From assembly GCA_964429355.1 (NCBI GenBank), contig CAYSCH010000184.1, positions 1-17,961 on the forward strand: a DNA stretch of 17,961 bases, in the 5' to 3' direction. The position numbers and the translations under genes are program-made. Below, piece by piece: positions 8,798 through 14,754 of the stretch. A model generated the notes under the pieces. That model was not told the origin of the DNA, made no database searches, and worked only from the letters and a program-made list of their open reading frames with translations. This stretch comes from JAAYAY01 sp964429355 (GTDB lineage: Bacteria > Planctomycetota > Planctomycetia > Pirellulales > Thermoguttaceae). Within the stretch, counting starts at the first letter, position 1, and every line of letters starts with the position of its first letter.

Positions 8798-9819
8798 TTC
8801 GAAAATGCCCTGTCCCAGGTTTTGATCGCCTCTCGTGCAGTCGCCAGAACTTCCGGCTGGGCGAGATTCCAGATCTTGGCACCTTCCTGGCTGCTTCGGC
8901 CGATGTCGTGAAGCACTTCGGACCAGGATGCCAGCGTGCCCGTCTTTCTGGGAACGGAAAACGACGCGATTGTCTCATAAATGGAGGCGACCGGCATATT
9001 CGTGACGGCATTCAATGCCGCTTCCGCCGAATTGCCCCCCCCGGGGCGAGGGTAGATCGCCAGTTGGATTCCGCCCGGAGAGTCGGACGACGCGTCGGCG
9101 GGCCGGGGAAACCCGAGGGCGACTCCGCTTCTCGCCTCGGGCGTCAGATGAATCCAGAGCTGGGGAGCCTTGGGCCATAGTTGGATCGGAATGTTCGGCA
9201 TGGACACGACCTCTGACCAGTGCTCGTCGACCCGTTTGCGGCAAGCGGCGATCGCGTACGAGGCCACGGACCCGCCGAGTCCCTCATGCGGCAATTCATA
9301 GTGATGGCCCATAAGGGTCTCGTGGCCCCCATGGACAAAGATCTGCCGCAGGCACTTGATGAGCTGAGGATGGTCCGGCGCCAATCCGCTCCGCTGGGCG
9401 AACTCGGCCGCCAGATCGTCGATCCAATTTGCCAGCTTGATCGGCATTTTCATCGGCGCCAGGTCAAGATTCAGCTCATCCGCAACGGCATCGTAGACCC
9501 GTTCGGCCAGCCGCTCCAGCGACCTCGGGGTGGGCGACCACTGGCGCCAACCTGAACCGATGGACCATTGCTCGGAGTACGCCGCCTGACCAGCGCTGCC
9601 GGTTGCAATGAAGAACACCCCGCGCCGGATCTTCCCCGACGAGTCGTATTCGGCATTGTAGATGACCGTCCGGTTCCGCCGCTTGCCCTGAAAAAGCGGA
9701 AATCCCTGGGCTTGGCCGAGTCGGTGGCCAAAGGCCGCGTGGGCTCGCTGATGGACACCGATCAGTTCGTCCAGCAATGGCCCAGTCGCCTGGGCCCACA
9801 GTCGCCGCTGCTGATTCAT
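8767..9819 (-). CDS. Hypothetical protein with a histidine-rich segment
   Basis: A 350-residue protein that I do not recognise. There is no signal peptide or membrane segment, so it is probably cytoplasmic. The N-terminus is helical and basic (MNQQRRLW...), followed by a beta-rich stretch near 50-95 with tryptophans (WSIGSGWRQWS). A helical section with a histidine cluster, HGGHETLMGHHYELPH (163-178), could bind a metal. A proline/glycine linker lies near 240-262, and the C-terminus is helical. The start is the ATG at 9819, preceded by GGGAG at 9830-9834 at ten bases. The frame is open further upstream to an ATG at 9903, but the added residues look non-coding and span a run of nine guanines. 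The gene stands alone between convergent GH20 and divergent shc. The natural C-terminus is in doubt because another frame continues as protein-like sequence past the stop. Confidence 0.7.
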   Translation of the reverse strand: MNQQRRLWAQATGPLLDELIGVHQRAHAAFGHRLGQAQGFPLFQGKRRNRTVIYNAEYDSSGKIRRGVFFIATGSAGQAAYSEQWSIGSGWRQWSPTPRSLERLAERVYDAVADELNLDLAPMKMPIKLANWIDDLAAEFAQRSGLAPDHPQLIKCLRQIFVHGGHETLMGHHYELPHEGLGGSVASYAIAACRKRVDEHWSEVVSMPNIPIQLWPKAPQLWIHLTPEARSGVALGFPRPADASSDSPGGIQLAIYPRPGGGNSAEAALNAVTNMPVASIYETIASFSVPRKTGTLASWSEVLHDIGRSSQEGAKIWNLAQPEVLATAREAIKTWDRAFSKWIHPTVNSA

Positions 9820-10025
9820 GGCGCAAACGCTCCCCCCCCCGAGAAACGAAGTCCGGTCCCTCGCCACTATCGCGACTCTACCATGAGGCACGAAGAAGGG
9901 CAATCAGGCTCCCCCCGGCAGCGATCGACAAACCCATAGTTGCATACTGGCTGTTTCAGGGCTCCTCTCACGCCAAATAGCCTTGCGCGATTCCCGAAAA
10001 AAGGTGAAATTCAACTTTTGTGCCA

Positions 10026-10058
10026 GGCCACGGGCACCGACCGAAGGTTGGTCTGGCC
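10026..10058. other. Two-part hairpin in the shc upstream region
   Basis: The inner stem is ACCGACC (10036-10042) pairing with GGTTGGT (10046-10052) through one G-U pair and a three-base GAA loop. The outer stem is GGCCA (10026-10030) with TGGCC (10054-10058), separated by a 5/1 asymmetric internal loop. No T-run follows on either strand, so it is not a standard intrinsic terminator. It could be a structured leader or a small RNA element. Confidence 0.4.
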
Positions 10059-10210
10059 GTTACGCCCAAAGCTACCGGCCCCCTTTCTACTCCTGAAATC
10101 ACGTACACTCGTTTGGCTGGATCCGTCGTGCAGAACCTGACTCGCACGCAGCGCGTTTCCCACGCAAAGGCGTCGCAACCGCAGCCATGCTGGCCAGTCA
10201 GGCTGCAGGC

Positions 10211-10444
10211 ATGATAGCACTGCTAGCACTCCTGTGGGTGCTTTCCTTCAAAGTTACGGGCAGTGGACTTGCCGATCCGCAGACGATCGACTACGTTATT
10301 CGACACGGGAAAACCCATCCCGTGCCAAGTGTGTCATGGAAGACCGCCCATGAGTTCAAGGAACGGAACTCCGATGAAGTACCACCGTACTCTACCTTGC
10401 CCGTCTACGGATGGACGGGCAAGGCGTTTTTCGCCTGCCTCTGA
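10211..10444 (+). CDS. Doubtful small ORF overlapping the shc start
   Basis: A 77-codon frame, offset from shc, whose start resembles a signal peptide or membrane helix (MIALLALLWVLSF), followed by a polar tail. The same frame is open to an ATG at 10187. No ribosome binding site precedes either start, and the frame overlaps the first 95 bases of shc. It might be a leader peptide, but chance is a good alternative. Confidence 0.15.
   Translation: MIALLALLWVLSFKVTGSGLADPQTIDYVIRHGKTHPVPSVSWKTAHEFKERNSDEVPPYSTLPVYGWTGKAFFACL
10304..10324 (+). promoter_or_regulatory. Leader hairpin just before shc
   Basis: A perfect 6-bp inverted repeat, CACGGG (10304-10309) and CCCGTG (10319-10324), with a nine-base loop. 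It ends 25 bases before the proposed shc start codon and 13 bases before its ribosome binding site. The position suits control of translation or transcript stability, but function is not shown. Confidence 0.35.
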
Positions 10445-12557
10445 TCCCGTCCCCCCCGGCAATCGTCTGGTCAAGGCCGTTCGCCGTTCGGTTTTTCGAA
10501 CGCGGAGCTGGTTTCTCGGCCAACAGAAGAGCGAAGGACATTGGGTCGCCGAACTCGAAGGCGATTCCATTCTTCAGAGCGAAACCATCCTGCTCCTGGC
10601 CTATTTCGGCCGCGAACAGTCCGATCTGGCCAAACTTGCCGCCCGGCAACTCGTCCAGACGCAGATGCCCGATGGCGGCTGGGCCATGTATCCCGGCGGC
10701 GGCGTGGAGATCAGCGGAAGCGTGAAGGCCTACTTCGCCCTCAAGCTCACCGGCCATGACCCGAGCTCCGAATACATGCAAAGGGCAAGGAAGGCCATCC
10801 TTGCCCACGGCGGGGCCGATGCGGTCAACAGCTTCACCCGTTTCTACCTGGCGATTCTGGGACAAATACCCTATGACCAGTGTCCCGAAGTTCCGCCGGA
10901 AGTCATGTTCCTGCCCAAGTGGTTCCCCGTAAATCTATCCGCGGTGAGTGCCTGGTCCCGAACGATCATCGTCCCCTTGTCGATCGTTTCCGCCATGCGT
11001 CCAACGCGGGAAATCGATCCTCGCTGCGGTATCCGCGAGCTGTTCATCAAGGCTCCCGAGGACTGGCCCGAACTGCGGTGCCCCGGCAAGCAAGCCGGCA
11101 AACGGCTCTTGAGCTGGGACCGGTTCTTTCGCACCGTCGACGGCACCTTCAAGTTCCTCCGGCGCTGGAACCTGCTGCCCATGCGCAGGCGAGCCATCCG
11201 GGCGGCAACAAGCTGGGTATTGAAGCGGTTTGAGAACAGCGATGGCCTGGGCGCCATCTATCCCCCCATCGTCTGGAGCCTGATTGCACTCGACGTGCTC
11301 GGCCATCGCGACGACAGCCCGGAAATACGGGAATGCTGGAAACAGCTCCACGCCCTTGTTCTCACCGACGAAGCCGACCAGACCTGCCGTATCCAGCCGT
11401 GCAAATCACCCGTCTGGGATACCGCCATCACTCTCCGCGCCCTCCTGGCCGGCGGGCTGCCCGGAAACGAACCGGCCATCGCCCGTGGAGTCGACTGGCT
11501 CCTGGACCGTCAGATTCTCGTTCCCGGCGACTGGTCCGAGACCGTCAAGGCCGAACCGGGTGGATGGTGCTTCGAGCACAACAATGCCTTCTATCCCGAT
11601 AATGACGACACGGCCATGGTNNNNNNNNNNCTTATGGTCCTCAGAAGCCAGTTCGCGGAAACCTCCGACGACCGTCTGCCGCCGAATCTCCGGCTCGCCG
11701 GCGGAACGGACCAGTCACCCGTCGACAACAGCGCCCATGAGAAACGGATGGAACGCACGACTCGGGCCATCGACCTCGGCGTCCGCTGGTTGCTCGCCAT
11801 GCAGAACCGCGACGGCGGCTGGGGCGCATTCGACCGGAACAACGACAGCGAGTTTCTCTGCCATGTGCCTTTCGCCGACCACAACGCCATGATCGACCCG
11901 AGCACGCCCGACTTGAGCGGGCGCGTGCTGGAAGCCCTCGGCCAGTTGGGCTATGGGGAATCACACCCCGCCGTCGCCGAGGCCGTCCGCTATATCCGCA
12001 GCACCCAGGAACCGGACGGGAGCTGGTTCGGTCGCTGGGGAGTCAATTATATCTATGGCACCTGGCAGGTAATCACCGGGCTGGTCGCCGTCGGCGTCTC
12101 CCAGGACGATCCCGCGATTCGCGCGGGAGTCAATTGGCTTCTCACCCACCAGCAGCCAGACGGCGGATGGGGCGAGACCCCGGCAACCTACGCCGATCCC
12201 ACCCTTCGTGGCCAGGGCCCGGTGACCGCGTCGCAGACCGCCTGGGCCGTTCTCGGCCTGATGGCAGCCGGGTTGGACGATCATCCGGCCGTCCGTCGCG
12301 GCGTTCAGTTCCTCGTCGATCGCCAGCAAGACGACGGCACCTGGAACGAGCCTGAGGTCACCGGCACAGGTTTTCCCCAGGTGTTCTACCTCCGCTATCA
12401 CTATTACCCCATGTATTTTCCACTCATGGTCCTTTCCCGCTGGGCCGTGTCGGCCGCGGCCAGTCAGGCCGACGCGGTCGCTCCGGCTCCCCCCCTCCGT
12501 GTTGTCTGGGACGAGGACGACGCAGAGCAGGTCGCTCATCCGGCCCAGGCGATGTAA
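10350..12557 (+). CDS. shc: Squalene-hopene cyclase (interrupted by a 10-N assembly gap)
   Basis: Cyclises squalene to hopene/hopanol at the membrane; the committing step of hopanoid synthesis. About 735 residues, slightly above the usual 630-720. The catalytic DXDDTA motif is present as DNDDTA (427-432), where the central Asp protonates squalene. Terpene-cyclase QW repeats are clear: QMPDGGW (about 105-111), QNRDGGWGAF (485-494), QEPDGSW (553-559), QQPDGGW (601-607) and QQDDGTW (669-675). The end carries the family signature GFPQVFYLRYHYYPMYFPL. Ten N bases follow the catalytic motif directly; the reading frame stays open across them. The start at 10350 has GGAAGA six bases upstream. A second ATG at 10374 is possible, and about 40 residues before NRLVKAVRR look non-conserved, so the exact start is uncertain. 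It is followed by hpnH and hpnG, which use its product. Confidence 0.93.
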   Translation: MSSRNGTPMKYHRTLPCPSTDGRARRFSPASDPVPPGNRLVKAVRRSVFRTRSWFLGQQKSEGHWVAELEGDSILQSETILLLAYFGREQSDLAKLAARQLVQTQMPDGGWAMYPGGGVEISGSVKAYFALKLTGHDPSSEYMQRARKAILAHGGADAVNSFTRFYLAILGQIPYDQCPEVPPEVMFLPKWFPVNLSAVSAWSRTIIVPLSIVSAMRPTREIDPRCGIRELFIKAPEDWPELRCPGKQAGKRLLSWDRFFRTVDGTFKFLRRWNLLPMRRRAIRAATSWVLKRFENSDGLGAIYPPIVWSLIALDVLGHRDDSPEIRECWKQLHALVLTDEADQTCRIQPCKSPVWDTAITLRALLAGGLPGNEPAIARGVDWLLDRQILVPGDWSETVKAEPGGWCFEHNNAFYPDNDDTAMXXXXLMVLRSQFAETSDDRLPPNLRLAGGTDQSPVDNSAHEKRMERTTRAIDLGVRWLLAMQNRDGGWGAFDRNNDSEFLCHVPFADHNAMIDPSTPDLSGRVLEALGQLGYGESHPAVAEAVRYIRSTQEPDGSWFGRWGVNYIYGTWQVITGLVAVGVSQDDPAIRAGVNWLLTHQQPDGGWGETPATYADPTLRGQGPVTASQTAWAVLGLMAAGLDDHPAVRRGVQFLVDRQQDDGTWNEPEVTGTGFPQVFYLRYHYYPMYFPLMVLSRWAVSAAASQADAVAPAPPLRVVWDEDDAEQVAHPAQAM
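11621..11630. other. Assembly gap (10 N) inside shc
   Basis: Ten undetermined bases lie between ATGGT and CTTATGG, directly after the DNDDTA catalytic codons. This is a scaffolding or gap-filling artefact, not biology. The flanks suggest fewer real bases are missing than shown. Confidence 0.98.
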
Positions 12558-12581
12558 ACGGAAGTTGGCCCGGCATGTGTC

Positions 12582-12601
12582 ACTGCCTGCCTTTTGGCAG
12601 T
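12582..12601 (+). other. Hairpin between shc and hpnH
   Basis: ACTGCC (12582-12587) is repeated inverted as GGCAGT (12596-12601). An alternative pairing, CTGCC/GGCAG (12587-12591 with 12596-12600) around a TTTT loop, excludes the first. It starts 24 bases after the shc stop codon. No T-run follows, so it is more likely a processing or stability element, or a weak attenuator, than a terminator. Confidence 0.3.
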
Positions 12602-12680
12602 CCTTGAAAATGACCGTCTCGCACGAGTACTGTGCACAGGCAAGCTCTGCCATGCAATCCCCACTCCCGCCGAGACCTCC

Positions 12681-12685
12681 AGGAG
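12681..12685 (+). promoter_or_regulatory. Ribosome binding site that decides the start of hpnH
   Basis: AGGAG seven bases before the ATG at 12693 is the best ribosome binding site in this module. It rules out the upstream in-frame start near 12594, which would add 33 residues with no family resemblance. Confidence 0.7.
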
Positions 12686-12692
12686 CAGCTCC

Positions 12693-13712
12693 ATGCGTTT
12701 CCCGCTTTCCTTGACACGATCCATGACCGCCTACTTGATGCGGCAGAAGTTGGCCGGCCGCAAGCGGTTTCCGATGGTGCTCATGCTCGAACCGCTTCAT
12801 GCCTGCAACCTCAAGTGCGTCGGCTGCGGGCGGATCCGCGAATACACCGAAACCATGCAGCAGCATCTCTCGGTCGAGCAGTGCCTGGCCGCCGTCGAAG
12901 AATGCGGGGCGCCGATTGTCAGCGTCTGCGGCGGCGAGCCCCTGATTCATCCCGAAATCGACGAACTCGTGGAGCAGCTCGTCGAACGGAAGAAACACGT
13001 CTATCTCTGCACCAACGGGACTCTGCTGGCCAAGAAGATCGAACTGTTGCGCCCCAGCAGCCGGATCTTCATCAATGTGCACCTCGACGGCATGGAGGCA
13101 ACGCACGATGCCATTACCTGCCGCAAAGGCATTTTTACCAAGGCGATCGAAGGCATCCAGGCCGCCAAGAGCTCCGGTTTCCTGGTGTATACCAACACGA
13201 CCGTCTACCGCGAAACCGACGTCCACGAACTGGCGGTCCTGTTCCAGTATCTCACCGAACTCAAGGTCGATGGTTTCATGATCTCGCCGGCCTACGGTTA
13301 CCAGGCCGTTACCGCCGACGATCCCGACAGGGCGGCCAGAATCTTCATGCAGCGCGACGAAATCCATGCGAAGTTCCGCGAAGCCCGCCGGCTCCTCAGC
13401 TCCTACAAACTCGTCACCTCCCCCTTGTATCTCGACTTTCTCTGCGGCGGACGTGATCTCGCCTGCGCCGCCTGGGCCAACCCGACCTACAATGTCCGCG
13501 GCTGGAAAGGTCCCTGTTACCTGATCACCGACCGCCATTACGCCACGTTTGCCGATTTGCTATCCGAGACCGAATGGGATAAACTCGGTCCTGGCGGCGA
13601 TCCGCGCTGCGAGCATTGTCTCGTCCATTGCGGCTTCGAGCCCGCGGCAGTCCTCTCTTCGGAGAAAACCTTCCGCGACGTGCTGAAAATGGCTGTCTGG
13701 CAGATGACGTAA
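12693..13712 (+). CDS. hpnH: HpnH, radical SAM adenosylhopane synthase
   Basis: Adds the 5'-deoxyadenosyl radical from S-adenosylmethionine to hopene to give adenosylhopane, the first step of C35 (extended) hopanoid formation. The 339-residue length fits the family (about 330-380). The radical SAM cluster motif CX3CX2C is seen at Cys38, Cys42 and Cys45 (HACNLKCVGC), with the SAM-contacting GGEP at 80-83 and a barrel strand FINVHLDG. The C-terminal half has the HpnH-type cysteine pattern, including CEHCLVHCG and GPCYLITDRHY. No signal peptide is present; the enzyme works in the cytoplasm at the membrane. It lies 135 bp after shc and 148 bp before hpnG on the same strand, so the three genes form one pathway module and may share a transcript. 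Confidence 0.93.
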   Translation: MRFPLSLTRSMTAYLMRQKLAGRKRFPMVLMLEPLHACNLKCVGCGRIREYTETMQQHLSVEQCLAAVEECGAPIVSVCGGEPLIHPEIDELVEQLVERKKHVYLCTNGTLLAKKIELLRPSSRIFINVHLDGMEATHDAITCRKGIFTKAIEGIQAAKSSGFLVYTNTTVYRETDVHELAVLFQYLTELKVDGFMISPAYGYQAVTADDPDRAARIFMQRDEIHAKFREARRLLSSYKLVTSPLYLDFLCGGRDLACAAWANPTYNVRGWKGPCYLITDRHYATFADLLSETEWDKLGPGGDPRCEHCLVHCGFEPAAVLSSEKTFRDVLKMAVWQMT

Positions 13713-13811
13713 GCTTCGTACCTCCTCCATCCCAGGAGATCCCTTCGCAGCCCAGCGAGGGGGTGGCCAGGGGAACGGGCTGACGTTCGAGCCGGCATAT
13801 CCGCTCTTGAC

Positions 13812-13831
13812 GTCCGGCCTCCAGGCCGGAC
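13812..13831 (+). other. Strong hairpin upstream of hpnG
   Basis: A near-perfect palindrome: GTCCGGCCT (13812-13820), two bases, then AGGCCGGAC (13823-13831), giving an 8-9 bp GC-rich stem with a minimal loop. It lies 29 bases before the hpnG start codon in a 148-bp spacer. There is no T-run. It may be a repetitive extragenic palindrome, a leader structure, or a transcription-factor site. Confidence 0.45.
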
Positions 13832-13860
13832 CACACTCTCGTCGGCGGCGCGACACTACC

Positions 13861-14754
13861 ATGGTCTTTCGATACTTCCTGCGGCAATGGCTCGGCTCCC
13901 TCGCGCAGCGCAAAGTGCGCGAAACGGTCATCAGTGCTGCTCGCCAGTCGCTCCACGAAACGACCGAAGCGGCCCAACGCCAGGCCGAGGACCCGGAACT
14001 GCGCAGGTGCGATATCGGTGTCGTCTTTGCCCTGGGCATCGAGGCCGGCGGACTGGAAGACTTGCTCCACGACGTGGTCACCATGCGCAGCCCGGAAACA
14101 ACCGTCCGTGTCGGCCGACTTGGAACGCACCGGGTGGCGATTGCCCGGTCCGGGCCGGGCGGCGAGGCTGCCGCCCGCGCAACCACCGCACTTCTGTCGG
14201 CCCACCAGCCCACCTGGGTCTTCTCGGCTGGTTTTGCGGGCGGACTCGATGCGAGTCTCCGTAAACACGATATCCTCATGGCCAACCAGGTTACGTACCA
14301 CGACGGTCGCTGTTTCTCGCTCGATCTCAAAGTCGATTCGGCGGCCTTGGCGGCTGCTCCCGGCGTCCACCTCGGTTCGCTGCTCACAACGGACCACATC
14401 GTCCGGCACTCTCAGGAGAAACGCGAGCTGGGTGAAAAATACCATGCCATGGGCGTCGACATGGAGACCTTCTCCATCGCCCAGATCTGCCGCCGCGAGA
14501 AGGTCCCACTCCTGGCCGTCCGCATCATCAGCGACACCGTCGACGACGAACTCCCCAGCGATCTCGACCGCCTGATGCGTCAGGCGACGATTGTTCGTAA
14601 GGCAGGTGCCGTGGTGGGCGCCGTCATGAACCGGCCGGGGAGCGTCAAAGATATGTTCAAACTCAAAGAAGACGCCTTGGTTGCCTCCGACAAACTCGCC
14701 CGCTTTCTCCAGTCCATGGTCCGGCAAATGGCGCCGACCTCGCCCCGGCAGTGA
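13861..14754 (+). CDS. hpnG: HpnG, adenosylhopane nucleosidase (hopanoid-associated phosphorylase family)
   Basis: Removes adenine from adenosylhopane to give ribosylhopane, the step after HpnH. The 297-residue protein belongs to the nucleoside phosphorylase/MTA-SAH nucleosidase superfamily. The core begins near residue 51: CDIGVVFALGIEAGGL carries the expected N-terminal acidic residue (Glu61); FSAGFAGGL (121-129) is the glycine-rich ribose/phosphate-side loop; VDMETFSIA gives the Met201-Glu202 pair; and RIISD gives Asp225, which contacts the purine in relatives. The first 50 residues form a basic-to-acidic helical extension not needed for the core. The first ATG in frame is used here; neither it nor the TTG at 13807 has a good ribosome binding site. 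Its stop codon is directly next to the stop of the convergent gene. Confidence 0.88.
   Translation: MVFRYFLRQWLGSLAQRKVRETVISAARQSLHETTEAAQRQAEDPELRRCDIGVVFALGIEAGGLEDLLHDVVTMRSPETTVRVGRLGTHRVAIARSGPGGEAAARATTALLSAHQPTWVFSAGFAGGLDASLRKHDILMANQVTYHDGRCFSLDLKVDSAALAAAPGVHLGSLLTTDHIVRHSQEKRELGEKYHAMGVDMETFSIAQICRREKVPLLAVRIISDTVDDELPSDLDRLMRQATIVRKAGAVVGAVMNRPGSVKDMFKLKEDALVASDKLARFLQSMVRQMAPTSPRQ

Larger units (their letters stand above)
9820..10349. other. Divergent intergenic region upstream of shc
   Basis: A 530-bp stretch between the start of the hypothetical minus-strand gene and the start of shc. It holds two clear inverted repeats (10026-10058 and 10304-10324), a run of nine cytosines at 9832-9840, and a short plus-strand frame beginning near 10211. 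A TACACT at 10104-10109 could be a -10 element for the hopanoid genes, but no matching -35 is visible. No tRNA, insertion-sequence end or convincing gene is seen. Confidence 0.6.

Noticed and set aside
10263..10349. Upstream in-frame ATG of shc at 10263
   Set aside because: The extra residues do not resemble the cyclase family, lack a ribosome binding site, and would place the 10304-10324 hairpin inside the coding region.
11961..13538. A 525-codon minus-strand open frame across shc and hpnH
   Set aside because: It spans two genes with diagnostic motifs on the plus strand and has no recognisable domain or ribosome binding site.
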